Assembly: GCA_965116945.1 (NCBI GenBank)
Contig: OZ220734.1
Span: 2,170,001 to 2,234,000 of the forward strand
Direction: 5' to 3'
From: Plut-88900 sp965116945
GTDB lineage: Bacteria > Chloroflexota > Dehalococcoidia > Plut-88900
Length of the DNA stretch: 64,000 nucleotides
Shown: piece by piece, positions 1-8,773 of the stretch
Position numbering within the stretch: the stretch's first letter is position 1
How the letters are laid out: each line of letters begins with the position of its first letter
The notes under the pieces: generated by a model
Told to the model about the DNA's origin: nothing
The model's database searches: none
What the model saw: only the letters and a program-made list of their open reading frames with translations
Made by a program: the position numbers and the translations under genes

Positions 1-2
1 AG

Positions 3-137
3 GTCCACATCGTCGAGAGCAAGCATTTCACCACTCTCTCCCACTGGAACATTCTCGGAGCTGAGGAACTGGCCCGACTCCTCTGGCCCGACCTGTTCAC
101 CGAACCCATAGACTACCAGTTCAGCTTGTCCGAGTAG
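3..137 (+). CDS. C-terminal end of a periplasmic binding protein (partial at window edge)
   Basis: An open frame runs in from the left edge and stops with TAG at 135-137, giving 44 residues that end in TEPIDYQFSLSE. The segment HFTTLSHWNILGAEELA resembles the last lobe of class III ABC substrate-binding proteins (BtuF/FhuD/heme type), which commonly end with a helix of the kind seen in GAEELARLLWPDLF. It lies 7 bases before an ABC ATPase of the matching importer class. The substrate cannot be read from so little sequence; the corrinoid genes downstream favour vitamin B12 or a related corrinoid. The permease is not between the two genes and, if present, must lie left of the window. Confidence 0.5.
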   Translation, partial: VHIVESKHFTTLSHWNILGAEELARLLWPDLFTEPIDYQFSLSE

Positions 138-144
138 CTTTGCC

Positions 145-1053
145 ATGGCAGACAAAGAAAATCGACCCGTAAGCGCTAAAGACCTCCATTACCAGGTTGA
201 TGCGCAAACCCTGCTTGACGGTGTAGACCTTAACGCCGAACGGGGTCAGCTCGTGGGGCTTATAGGCCCCAATGGAGCAGGCAAGACCACACTGCTTAGG
301 GCTATTGCCGGGATCTTGAGCTACAGGGAAGGCGTGGTGCTCCTGGAAGGCTCCGACCTGAAGAACGCCACCCCCAGGGACATTGCAAAGGCTCTCGCCC
401 TTGTACCTCAGATCGCACCCTACACCCAGGGCTTCACGGCCCTGGAGCTTGTCTTGATGGGCCGATACCCTCACATGGGTCGACTCCAGATTGAGGGCAA
501 ACAGGACACCCTGATCGCCAGGAGGGCAATGCGTCTGACTGAAACCGAGCAATTTACCGACAGAACCCTGGACACCCTATCCGGCGGCGAACGCCAGCGC
601 ATCTTCGTATCCCGGGCCCTTGCCCAGCAACCCCGTATCCTTTTGCTTGACGAGCCGACATCCAACTTGGATATCCACCACCAATTTAAGGTGATCGGCC
701 TGGTACGAAAACTCGTGGACGGCGGGCTGACCGCAATCGCCGCTATCCACGATCTGCAAATGGCAGCCCGCTATTGCGATCGACTCGTACTGATGAAAAA
801 TGGCCGAGTCCTCGCCCAGGGTCCTCCTGAGGAAGTCCTCACCTCTGAACACCTGGAGCGCTCCTTTGGTGTAAAGGCTTCCATTTATCGGGATCCCGTC
901 AACGGTGCCCTCGCCCTGAGCCTCCTCGGCCCCGTCGATGAGCATGGAAATAACAATGGTAGGCCGAGTCCGTTCGATGCTGATGACCTGCTGATGCCCA
1001 GGGCCCCGACTCATGATTCTCCGAAAGTGGTTCAAGAGAGGGTTGATCCATGA
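145..1053 (+). CDS. ABC transporter ATP-binding protein, BtuD/FecE class
   Basis: This is the cytoplasmic ATPase of a type II importer. Visible motifs are Walker A GPNGAGKTT (residues 41-49), Q-loop LVPQ (86-89), signature LSGGERQR (145-152), Walker B ILLLDEPT (165-172) and the H-loop histidine in AIHDLQMA (about 202). The family imports corrinoids, heme or ferric siderophores. The last 40 residues or so, past the normal ATPase fold, are polar and low in structure. Its TGA overlaps the ATG of the cob(I)alamin adenosyltransferase gene (ATGA at 1050-1053) and the whole cobamide-assembly run follows. A corrinoid substrate is therefore inferred, not shown. Confidence 0.88.
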   Translation: MADKENRPVSAKDLHYQVDAQTLLDGVDLNAERGQLVGLIGPNGAGKTTLLRAIAGILSYREGVVLLEGSDLKNATPRDIAKALALVPQIAPYTQGFTALELVLMGRYPHMGRLQIEGKQDTLIARRAMRLTETEQFTDRTLDTLSGGERQRIFVSRALAQQPRILLLDEPTSNLDIHHQFKVIGLVRKLVDGGLTAIAAIHDLQMAARYCDRLVLMKNGRVLAQGPPEEVLTSEHLERSFGVKASIYRDPVNGALALSLLGPVDEHGNNNGRPSPFDADDLLMPRAPTHDSPKVVQERVDP

Positions 1054-1625
1054 CCACCAATGACCCGTCCGCTGCTCCGGAAAGACCCGTCAGGCGTCGC
1101 CGCGGCCGCACCGGCCTCGTTATCGTCAACACAGGCAACGGAAAAGGCAAGACAACAGCTGCTCTCGGCGTTCTCTTCCGGGCGTGGGGCCGAGACTTCA
1201 AAGTCAGGATGTTCCAGTTCATAAAACACACCGGAGCCCGATTCGGAGAAAATCGGGCGGCGGCCAAGCTTGGTATACCCATTGAATCCTTCGGAGACGG
1301 CTTCACGTGGTTATCGAAGGACATGGACCAGACAACAGAGATGGCTGTGGCCCAGTGGGACCGCTGTAAGGAGGCAATCCTGGAGGGCGAGGAAGACATC
1401 ATCGTTCTCGACGAATTCACCTACCCCATGCACTACGGCTGGGTCCCGGTAGACGAGGTCGTCGAGACCCTCAAGCAAAGACCTCCCAAATTGCACGTGA
1501 TCATCACAGGCCGCTACGCTCCACCGGAAATCATTGATTGCGCCGACCTTGTCACTGAAATGAACGTCATAAAACATCCCTACGAAGACCACGGGATCGT
1601 CGCCCAGAAAGGCATCGAGTTTTGA
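1050..1625 (+). CDS. cobO: Cob(I)yrinic acid a,c-diamide adenosyltransferase, CobO/CobA type
   Basis: A 191-residue P-loop enzyme that transfers the 5'-deoxyadenosyl group of ATP to the Co(I) of corrinoids. The family loop NTGNGKGKTTAALG is at about residues 28-41, and DIIVLDEF and ITGRYAPPEIIDCADLVTEM match the conserved later parts of CobA/CobO/BtuR. Length is normal for the family. The start overlaps the upstream ATPase stop by 4 bases, and the TGA overlaps the next gene's TTG start (TTGA), so translational coupling is likely. Next to an importer and lower-loop genes the job is probably adenosylation of salvaged corrinoid. Basic N-terminal residues (RRRRGR) precede the fold. Confidence 0.93.
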   Translation: MTTNDPSAAPERPVRRRRGRTGLVIVNTGNGKGKTTAALGVLFRAWGRDFKVRMFQFIKHTGARFGENRAAAKLGIPIESFGDGFTWLSKDMDQTTEMAVAQWDRCKEAILEGEEDIIVLDEFTYPMHYGWVPVDEVVETLKQRPPKLHVIITGRYAPPEIIDCADLVTEMNVIKHPYEDHGIVAQKGIEF

Positions 1626-2707
1626 CCCCCGACCTTGACCAGGTAATCGCTGGCATTCCTCCCGCCCACCCCTGCGCCATCCAGGCCGCCCAGTACCGAC
1701 AGTCCCAGCTAACCAAGCCCCCAGGCAGCCTCGGCAGGCTTGAAGAGATTTCTATTCAATTGGCAGGCATATTCGGCACCAGCAAACCATCTGTACGGGA
1801 CAAGACCATCATAGTCGCAGCGGGTGATCACGGTGTCGTCGACCAAGCCGTCACGGACTATCCACAGGAAGTAACTGGTCAGATGGTTTCCAACTTCCTG
1901 GCGGGTGGAGCAGCAATCAGCGTCATTGCTGGTAAGCTGGGAATTAACCTGGTAATCGTGGATGCTGGCATCATCCAACCCCTCCCACCCCACCCCGACC
2001 TCCGTGTAGTCCGCGCAGGCCCCGGCACCTCCGACATCACCGCAGGACCGGCCATGACCGGAGCCCAAGCCCGACAATGCCTCTCAGCAGGAGTGAGGCT
2101 TGCTCATGAAGTTGCTGCCAGTGGAGTGGACTTGATCGGTACAGGCGACATGGGAATCGGCAACACGACCGCCTCCAGCGCGATTGTCTCTGCCCTGACC
2201 CGTACTGCACCCGAAGAAACCACAGGCCGAGGCACGGGCCGCAGCGACCTCGAACTTCAGCACAAGATTGAGGTTGTCGAGAAATCGTTGTCCGTCAACC
2301 AACCTGACCCCGAAGACCCAATCGACGTGTTGGCCAAAGTGGGAGGCTTCGAAATCGGGGTGTTGGCTGGTGTGATGCTGGGAGCGGCCTACGCCCGGCG
2401 CCCTATCATTCTGGACGGCTTCATCTCCGGCGCCGCTGCCCTAATTGCAAATTTCCTTAGCCCCAATGCCCGAGACTACATGTTCGCCGCTCATCTCTCC
2501 GCCGAGCAAGGGCATCGCATAGTGCTCTCCCACCTTGGCCTCAGACCGGTCCTCGAACTCGATATGCGTCTCGGCGAGGGCACGGGGGCAGCCCTCGCCA
2601 TGCCCATCGTTGAAGCCGCAGCAACATGTCTCGCCAACATGGCCACCTTCGCCGAGGCCCGAGTCTCGGGTCGCCGGCCCGGCAGCATAGTCAGCAACTC
2701 AATGTGA
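1622..2707 (+). CDS. cobT: Nicotinate-nucleotide--dimethylbenzimidazole phosphoribosyltransferase
   Basis: CobT makes alpha-ribazole phosphate from a base and nicotinate mononucleotide, activating the lower ligand of cobamides. The 361-residue length and motifs are typical: SLGRLEEISIQLAGI near the N terminus, VAAGDHGVV, GIGNTTASSAI, ILDGFISGAAAL, and the C-terminal RLGEGTGAALAMPIVEAAA with the glutamate that corresponds to the catalytic base of the family. The TTG start at 1622 overlaps the cobO stop. The end overlaps the GTG of cobS. The set matches a salvage pathway that rebuilds the nucleotide loop. Confidence 0.95.
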   Translation: MTPDLDQVIAGIPPAHPCAIQAAQYRQSQLTKPPGSLGRLEEISIQLAGIFGTSKPSVRDKTIIVAAGDHGVVDQAVTDYPQEVTGQMVSNFLAGGAAISVIAGKLGINLVIVDAGIIQPLPPHPDLRVVRAGPGTSDITAGPAMTGAQARQCLSAGVRLAHEVAASGVDLIGTGDMGIGNTTASSAIVSALTRTAPEETTGRGTGRSDLELQHKIEVVEKSLSVNQPDPEDPIDVLAKVGGFEIGVLAGVMLGAAYARRPIILDGFISGAAALIANFLSPNARDYMFAAHLSAEQGHRIVLSHLGLRPVLELDMRLGEGTGAALAMPIVEAAATCLANMATFAEARVSGRRPGSIVSNSM

Positions 2708-3465
2708 ACAGCCTGCGCGTGGCCATATCTTTCCTGACCATTTTCCCGGTCGGCCCCCGGGACCCGGGCCCAATGGGTCCTGCAAGGGCCTACTTCCCAT
2801 TGGTCGGGCTCGCGTTCGGGGGGATTCTCGCTGGGCTGGACCTTGCCGCAAGCCTGGTACTGCCACCCATCGTTGTTGGCGCATTGCTCCTGATCGCTCT
2901 TTTAGTCCTCACTCGAGCTCTCCACACCGAGGGGTTTCTTGACTCTTGTGATGCCCTCTTCGGCGGATATACCAGCGAAAGACGGCTTGAAATCCTCCGA
3001 GACACACATGTTGGCGCATTTGCCGTAATCGGCGGAGCTGCCTTGCTCATCTCAAAGTGGGCGCTTATTGTTTCCGTGGACAACGATTTGCGTACAGGCC
3101 TCTTGGTCCTTTTTCCCTGTCTCTCTCGGACGGGCATGCTGGCGACTATGGTCGTATTCAACTACGCCCGAGACCAGGGGCTCGGCGCCTCATTCAAGTT
3201 ACAGACCCGGTGGTGGATGGACGTGTTGAGCCTGGGCGTTGCCGTCGCAGCGGCAGTGTTGCTCCTTGGACCTGGAGGTCTCGTACTTGCCGCCGTGGCC
3301 TTGGTAGTGGCCCTCGCAATTGGCAGCTGGACCTCTCGACTCCTGGGCGGCATGACGGGCGACACCTACGGTGCCGTAAACGAACTAGCCGAGCTTTTCG
3401 TACTCCTTGCAGGGGTGATTCTCTATTTGCAATTCTCTTGGCTCTTCCAAGCGCCCTTCTGGTAG
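2704..3465 (+). CDS. cobS: Adenosylcobinamide-GDP ribazoletransferase (cobalamin synthase)
   Basis: An integral membrane enzyme joining activated cobinamide to alpha-ribazole (phosphate). From the GTG at 2704 it has 253 residues, the normal CobS length, beginning VNSLRVAISFLTIFPVG. The family motifs are TRALHTEGFLDSCDALFGG, about five to six hydrophobic segments, and GGMTGDTYGAVNELAELF near the end. The frame is open from an ATG at 2626, but that would put 26 non-homologous residues inside cobT. The GTG forms a GTGA overlap with the cobT stop, so it is the preferred start. Confidence 0.92.
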   Translation: MNSLRVAISFLTIFPVGPRDPGPMGPARAYFPLVGLAFGGILAGLDLAASLVLPPIVVGALLLIALLVLTRALHTEGFLDSCDALFGGYTSERRLEILRDTHVGAFAVIGGAALLISKWALIVSVDNDLRTGLLVLFPCLSRTGMLATMVVFNYARDQGLGASFKLQTRWWMDVLSLGVAVAAAVLLLGPGGLVLAAVALVVALAIGSWTSRLLGGMTGDTYGAVNELAELFVLLAGVILYLQFSWLFQAPFW

Positions 3466-3510
3466 ACGAGACCGCACGCGTCCGTCCTTGAAACAAAAGC
3501 GGAGGCTTAC

Positions 3511-4044
3511 ATGAGCAAAAGGTTGACTCTAATCCTCGGTGGCATACGATCAGGCAAGAGCTCATTTGCTCAAGAGCTTGCATCATCCGGAGATAAGGTC
3601 CTCTTCCTGGCCACTGCCGAACCCCTTGACCAGGAAATGGGCGCCCGTATTCGCGCTCACAAGGAGAGCCGCCCCGACCACTGGGACACCCTGGAAGAAC
3701 CGCTGGAGCTGGCCTCCGCCCTTGTCCCGATCCTCCACCGCTACGACACAATGCTCCTTGACTGCTTGACAGTCTGGGTAAGCAATCTGCTCCACAGCAC
3801 TCCCGATTTTAGTACCAACCGGCGTGACATCCCTTCCGATGTGGAAGCATTGCTTGATGTCTATCGACGGAGCGAAGCGTCATGGATCATAGTTTCCAAT
3901 GAAGTGGGGCTCGGCCTGGTGGCGACAACTGAACTGGGTCGAGTATTCACGGATGAGTTGGGTCGGGTTAACCGGCTCATTGCCGCCGAAGCCGATATCG
4001 TCTACTTCATGACCGCCGGAATATCCTCCAAGATCAAAGGATAA
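3511..4044 (+). CDS. cobU: Adenosylcobinamide kinase / guanylyltransferase
   Basis: A bifunctional CobU/CobP enzyme that phosphorylates adenosylcobinamide and then transfers GMP, supplying the substrate for CobS. Visible are the P-loop GGIRSGKSSFAQELA (residues 10-24), RIRAHKESRP with the histidine expected to carry GMP, LLDCLTVWVSNLL, NEVGLGLV and LGRVFTDELGRVNRLIAAEAD. At 177 residues it is normal in size. A clear GGAGG at about 3500-3504 precedes the ATG. It closes the corrinoid run; 45 bases separate it from cobS. Confidence 0.94.
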   Translation: MSKRLTLILGGIRSGKSSFAQELASSGDKVLFLATAEPLDQEMGARIRAHKESRPDHWDTLEEPLELASALVPILHRYDTMLLDCLTVWVSNLLHSTPDFSTNRRDIPSDVEALLDVYRRSEASWIIVSNEVGLGLVATTELGRVFTDELGRVNRLIAAEADIVYFMTAGISSKIKG

Positions 4045-4112
4045 GTACTCGAACGGTACCAGGCCTATCTGCGGATAAACGGATCAGAACAACGCTCCTT
4101 CTTGGGCTTGCT

Positions 4113-5768
4113 CTACGCGTTGGACTGTTGGGCCAGCAGCCTGGCGGCTACAGCCCTTGCCTCGTCCCTGTCTTCTACTATTTGATCTTGGGGTACCCCC
4201 TTGAGGACGTTCAGGCCTTGCAAATTCTGTGCCGGTGTCCCTTGGAGTCCCATGACAATACACCTGGTGTTGTAGTTGGAAGAGGTTTCAATCAGCTGCT
4301 CAACCACCAGTGCCGCACTGTCGTCAATATAGACCGTGTCTGTAAAGTCCAGGATAACGACTTCATGTTCCCTAAGATCCTCGCCTATCGTATCGATAAG
4401 CTTGCTGGAAGATGCAACTGTAAATGTCCCCCTTAGCGCGACAAGCCCGACCCTCGCGGTGTATATATCTTCATCGTCATCGTCGCCTACTGTCCCGAAG
4501 AATACCTGGTCAAGAATGGGAACCGAGACCACGCTGTCCATCTCCAGCCGCTCGAACTGCCTCGAACTCGTTACCGCAGCGGCAATCATACCCACCGCCA
4601 CGGCCGCTACTAGATCCAAGAATACCGTGAGCCCCAGGGTCAGGAGCATCACCACCATGTGTTCCCGCTGCACGCGATGGATTCGTGTCACGAACCGCCA
4701 GTCAATGGTGTCGAGTGCAACCTTCACCAGAATCCCAGCAAGCACGGCGTTCGGAATAGACGCCACATACTCTCCCAGCATCAGGACCAGCACCACCAGG
4801 ATTGCCACCGACATCACCCCCGACACAAAGGTCCTTCCCCCTGCCCGTGCGTTCGCCACCGTACTTGGTGTGGCTCCTGAACCTGGCAGTCCTTGAATGA
4901 ACGCTGTGAATACGTTGCCTATGCCCTGGGATAACAGCTCCCTGCTGGGATCATGGCGGGAACGGGTCATGGAGTCCGCTACCAGTGCGGTAAGCAGCGT
5001 GTCCGCCGATCCGACCAGCGCAATTACTATCGCTGGCTCAATCGAACGTACCAGGACTTCCGGCGCGAAGTCTGGCATTGCCAATGCTGGCAGGTCAGTC
5101 GGAATGGTACCGATAGTGGGCGCCTCGGTAAGCCAAACAACACTGACAAGGGTCCCGACTCCCAGGGCAACCAGCGTGGAAGGAAGATACCGGTCAAACT
5201 TATTTGGCCACAGAACGGCCACAACAAGCGTTATGGCTGCTATCCCCAAAGCGTTGCTCTCGAAATCGTCGAAAATTGATGTGAGGTTCCGCAGTGTGCC
5301 TATCGGGCCTCCCGCCGCCACCTCCGCCCCCATGAACGGCAAGGTCTGCACCAGGATGATGATAACCCCGACACCCGTCATGAATCCCGAGATTACCGAA
5401 TACGGCGTATAGGTAACGAACCGTCCGATCCTCAACAGCCCGAACAGGATCTGGAACATCCCCGCCATGACGACAATCGTGAAGGCCTCCGCGATATTGT
5501 CGGCATTGGTCTCAACGATGACAGCCATAGCTACCGTCATTGAACCCGTAGGCCCGGAAATCAGGGACTTCGTGCCACCGAATACGGCAGCAAAGAAGCC
5601 CACCGAAATAGCGCCGTAAATTCCGGCGGCAGGACCAAGCCCCGCCGCTAGCCCAAAGGCCAACGCCACCGGTAGACTCACTATTGCCGCAGTGATACCG
5701 CCAAGAACATCACCGCGTACACCATCGAACCCGTATTCCGAAACGCGTAGCGTTATGCTGTTCAGCAA
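4113..5768 (-). CDS. SulP family anion transporter with C-terminal STAS domain
   Basis: A 551-residue inner-membrane transporter. The N-terminal SulP signature GGITAAIVSLPVALAFGLAAGLGPAAGIYGA and the region PTGSMTVAMAV are seen, followed by many hydrophobic segments to about residue 420. A STAS domain occupies about residues 440-540, with HEVVILDFTDTVYIDDSAALV. SulP members carry sulfate, bicarbonate, oxalate or other anions, and the substrate cannot be named here. The start is a TTG at 5768 with AGGA a few bases upstream. It converges with cobU, 68 bases away, and is not part of that operon. Confidence 0.9.
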   Translation of the reverse strand: MLNSITLRVSEYGFDGVRGDVLGGITAAIVSLPVALAFGLAAGLGPAAGIYGAISVGFFAAVFGGTKSLISGPTGSMTVAMAVIVETNADNIAEAFTIVVMAGMFQILFGLLRIGRFVTYTPYSVISGFMTGVGVIIILVQTLPFMGAEVAAGGPIGTLRNLTSIFDDFESNALGIAAITLVVAVLWPNKFDRYLPSTLVALGVGTLVSVVWLTEAPTIGTIPTDLPALAMPDFAPEVLVRSIEPAIVIALVGSADTLLTALVADSMTRSRHDPSRELLSQGIGNVFTAFIQGLPGSGATPSTVANARAGGRTFVSGVMSVAILVVLVLMLGEYVASIPNAVLAGILVKVALDTIDWRFVTRIHRVQREHMVVMLLTLGLTVFLDLVAAVAVGMIAAAVTSSRQFERLEMDSVVSVPILDQVFFGTVGDDDDEDIYTARVGLVALRGTFTVASSSKLIDTIGEDLREHEVVILDFTDTVYIDDSAALVVEQLIETSSNYNTRCIVMGLQGTPAQNLQGLNVLKGVPQDQIVEDRDEARAVAARLLAQQSNA

Positions 5769-6186
5769 AACAGTCCTGTTGATGCGCTGGCAGTGTCCTC
5801 CAGGTAAGAACGATCAATTTGCCATACCTGGTATAGCCTCAGTTCCGCCCGACGCCTCCCGAGGCCTGTCCTAATCGTCATCGGTGACCTTGCCGAGATC
5901 TTCCTTCCCAACTACCCGATGGGACAGCCTCACATCCGTAATATCAGGATAAGATGCACGGGACGGAGGACATTGCTGCACCCAATATACACTAGAATTC
6001 CTAATTCTCAATGCTTCCGAATTCGCAAGTTTCACATTTGGGAATTTCACTGTCCCCGGGCCTTCCGCAAAAGGCATTCCAGGATACAAAGTCTCACCTA
6101 TAAGCCTTGCACACTTGGACACAGTAACAACCTGTGAACAATAAAGGGGAGATTGCCTGCGGACGCTGTGCTTCTCCTCCAGGAAC
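5769..6186. other. Intergenic region with no supported gene
   Basis: About 420 bases between two minus-strand transporter genes. The open frames here (for example 5871-6122 on the minus strand) have no ribosome binding site, no familiar motif and odd composition. I see no tRNA-like fold, repeat or strong promoter. The part next to 5768 should hold the SulP gene promoter, but no clear -35/-10 pair was found. Confidence 0.5.
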
Positions 6187-7833
6187 TCAGCTCTCTTGTC
6201 CCGTGGCCGTGAACACTACCAGTTCCAATACTTCATGGCTGGAGACTGTGCCCATGAAATTCCCCGTCTTGGCTTCCAGCACGGGCAGAACGGTCAGTGA
6301 ATTCTCTGTCATTCGCTGGAGAGCATCCTCCAGCAAATCATCCGGGTCTACCGTTGGCGTGTTGCGCCGCAAGACTTGTCGGAGCTCGGTTCGGTCCCAC
6401 TCCCCTCGGGGTAGATATCGCAACATGCTTAGGGACACTATGCCTGCGCACCTGCCCTTGTCCACGACCACGTAATCGTGTTGTTGTGGCAGAATCCACC
6501 TGTCTACAAGTGCCTTGACCGTAATCGACATTTCCGGATACCTGCGAGATCTGTCCAGTACTTCCTTTACCCTGATGCCCTCCAGGACAAACCTGTCCAT
6601 TGACGGAGGTATCTGCCCCTCCGGCACCACGTCTTCAGAGTGTCCGGTCCTGCGGAGGGAGAAGCTGATGCCTATGGGAGTCAGCAGGATATAACCGAAC
6701 ATCACCAGCACTAGCAGAGAGAAGATCGCTTCATCTATAGCCCCCGTCTTCAGAATTACAAGCAACAGAGCAATCTCCGCCACCCCCTTGGCCATTAGAC
6801 CCGACGCTATGGCAAGGGGTGCATTGAGCCGCGTGATGTAAGCGCTGATAAACGCTGCAGCAAATTTACCCCCCAGCGGTACCAATACCAGGGCCAGCAC
6901 CGTCTCCCAGGGCAGTTCGAGGAACTTCAGGCTCATGTGCAGCCCAGCCGAGGCGAAAAACAGAGGAACGAACAACCCTTCGGCAGTGCCCCGCATCCCG
7001 GGCATGATGTCGCGCCTCACCTGGTACGGCAGCGTCGAAAGCGCCGCCCCGAATAACAACGCCCCGAGCGATCCGTGAAGCCCGACTGCCTCTGCCGCTA
7101 CAACAACCAGGAACAGTCCACCCAACAGCAATCCGAATGAGAGTTGAGGCACCCTCAGGAACCGGTGCAATAGGACAATCACCCGTGGGAGCACTAGCGT
7201 TGATACAAGCCACGTTACGATTCCAAACCCAAGGATTTGCCCTATCAGCAGAGGCACGGTTGTCAAGCTCAGTCCCTCGCCGTGCTCTTCAGCCCCAAGG
7301 TGTTCGCTTATCGTTAGTCCCACAACGAACAGGGCGATTAGCTCCGCGATGATCACCGCCGTAAATATCTGCACCCCCACCGGCTCCTTGAGACGACCTT
7401 CGTCAACAAGGACCTTTGCCACGATCCCGAGGCTGGACAGTGACAAAATGCCCGCCAGCCCCAGCGCATGCGTAAAGTCGAGGTCAAGATGCAAATCGAA
7501 CAGAAAGTCGGTTGTCACCGCCAGGGAGATCATTAGCGATATCGCTACCGACAACACAGGGGCCAGGAAAAGGCGGCCTCGGATCGCGGTTAAGAAGCCC
7601 CTGATATCCAGTTCTTCCAGACCGATAAGGAAGAAAAAGATGAAGATGCCCAATCCAAGAATTAGGTCTAACTCCGGGCTGTCTTCCACCAACCCGCCCA
7701 CCGGACCCAGCACTACGCCGGCTATTGCATAGGCGAAAATGGCATTCAGCTTGAACCTTCGGAAGACGCCCTCTAGCAGCTTCGCAACTACTATGAGCAG
7801 CCCGACTGATAAGACTGCGCTTTGGATTTCCAA
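6187..7833 (-). CDS. CPA2-type cation:proton antiporter with C-terminal CBS pair
   Basis: A 548-residue membrane protein of the monovalent cation:proton antiporter-2 (KefB/NapA-like) family. About 12 hydrophobic segments fill residues 1-400, with FRRFKLNAIFAYAIAGVVLGPVG at the N terminus and an acidic FLIGLEELDIRGF stretch typical of the group. Instead of a KTN/TrkA nucleotide-binding domain it carries two CBS repeats (about 430-545), with RWILPQQHDYVVVDKGRCAG and LEDALQRMTENSLTVLPVL. CBS domains often bind adenine nucleotides, so gating by energy state is an inference. The start is a TTG at 7833 behind GGAAGGACC. Na+ versus K+ cannot be told. Confidence 0.88.
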   Translation of the reverse strand: MEIQSAVLSVGLLIVVAKLLEGVFRRFKLNAIFAYAIAGVVLGPVGGLVEDSPELDLILGLGIFIFFFLIGLEELDIRGFLTAIRGRLFLAPVLSVAISLMISLAVTTDFLFDLHLDLDFTHALGLAGILSLSSLGIVAKVLVDEGRLKEPVGVQIFTAVIIAELIALFVVGLTISEHLGAEEHGEGLSLTTVPLLIGQILGFGIVTWLVSTLVLPRVIVLLHRFLRVPQLSFGLLLGGLFLVVVAAEAVGLHGSLGALLFGAALSTLPYQVRRDIMPGMRGTAEGLFVPLFFASAGLHMSLKFLELPWETVLALVLVPLGGKFAAAFISAYITRLNAPLAIASGLMAKGVAEIALLLVILKTGAIDEAIFSLLVLVMFGYILLTPIGISFSLRRTGHSEDVVPEGQIPPSMDRFVLEGIRVKEVLDRSRRYPEMSITVKALVDRWILPQQHDYVVVDKGRCAGIVSLSMLRYLPRGEWDRTELRQVLRRNTPTVDPDDLLEDALQRMTENSLTVLPVLEAKTGNFMGTVSSHEVLELVVFTATGQES

Positions 7834-8061
7834 GTAAGGGGTCCTTCCCGCGGTCTTCCCTTTGTTCTGCCTCCACCGCCGCGCAAGGTCGCTATTGTAT
7901 ACCCCAGCCCATACCCCGACAAAGCCTGGGCCTCAATTGGTTCTAGAGAATCGACATATGCCCCGTAAACTCGCGGATCAGGTACATCTAATACACGAAT
8001 GAGACCGTCTAGGGCGCAGGACTACACCCCCAGAGATGCCGGGAACGGACTTCCCAACACG

Positions 8062-8532
8062 CTAAAACCCCTCCCAGCCCGGCAGCTCAGCCGCCTGCCG
8101 GACCCACTCGGTCATCTGCTCCTCGTCAAGACCCCCTTCGCAGATATCTAACCAGCGAGCGTCCGGGTCCTTCCCTGACCCCGGGGGCAAGGGGTTCAGC
8201 AGCGCGCCGTTCAGGAAGGTCACCTTCACATATTTCGTGAAGACATGGAAACTCGCGAACCAACCCCTCCCCTGCACCCCATACCACGGCGAGTTCCATC
8301 TCACCGCCTTCTTCACACCCGGTACCGTCCTGACTATCAGATCGTCCAGCCGCCGCCCGAAATCGCTCTTCCATCCCGGCATCGCCGCAATATAAGCCTG
8401 CACCGGCCCATCCCCATCCCCCTTCGCAATCTGCGGATTCCCCCCCGAAAGAAGCACAACCTCTGTGCCATCGGCCAACGTAACTCTCTTCATGTATCCC
8501 ATCAGCTTCTTCTTGGAGGTTTTGGCGGGCAT
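8062..8532 (-). CDS. DUF1801 (YdhG-like) domain protein
   Basis: A 156-residue soluble protein of the DUF1801/YdhG-like fold. The conserved block is VQAYIAAMPGWKSDFGRRLDDLI followed by VRWNSPWYGV and FASFHVFTKYVKVTF, which is the usual order in this family. It has a lysine-rich N terminus (PAKTSKKKLM). The biochemical function of the family is not established. The ATG at 8532 follows AGGG. It stands alone, 65 bases from the tRNA gene on the same strand, with no operon partner. Confidence 0.8.
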   Translation of the reverse strand: MPAKTSKKKLMGYMKRVTLADGTEVVLLSGGNPQIAKGDGDGPVQAYIAAMPGWKSDFGRRLDDLIVRTVPGVKKAVRWNSPWYGVQGRGWFASFHVFTKYVKVTFLNGALLNPLPPGSGKDPDARWLDICEGGLDEEQMTEWVRQAAELPGWEGF

Positions 8533-8597
8533 TATCCCTACTCGATTCTGTCTTGCACGCGCTCAAACCCTTGAGCCGGCCGGTGGGAATTAGACGT

Positions 8598-8672
8598 TGG
8601 TGGGCCCGCCTGGATTCGAACCAGGGACCAATCGGTTATGAGCCGACCGCTCTGCCGCTGAGCTACGAGCCC
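8598..8672 (-). tRNA. tRNA with CAT anticodon (elongator Met or Ile2), CCA encoded
   Basis: Read on the minus strand, 8672-8601 folds as a complete cloverleaf. The acceptor is GGGCTCG / CGGGCCC with discriminator A, the D arm GCTC/GAGC, and the anticodon stem GTCGG/CCGAT closes a CTCATAA loop with anticodon CAT. The T arm is CCTGG-TTCGAAT-CCAGG. CCA is genomically encoded at 8600-8598. A G1-C72 pair rules out initiator tRNA. CAT may be elongator Met or the Ile2 species whose C34 is changed to lysidine by TilS; the loop is compatible with both. Confidence 0.95.
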
Positions 8673-8773
8673 CGAATCTAAATTCTATCCCACCCCTCCC
8701 CACCCCGCAAATCCGCCCCGAAGTGGTATCCTTCCTCCCGTCCTACATCCTGACAGCGCCAAACATCAACCTT

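Noticed and set aside
899..1420. Many long frames antisense to real genes (for example inside cobO, purH, hom and the LRR gene)
   Set aside because: They are mirror frames of G+C-rich coding DNA, without start signals or recognisable domains.
5871..6137. Short open frames on both strands between the SulP and CPA2 genes
   Set aside because: No start signals, no domain resemblance, and they overlap each other.
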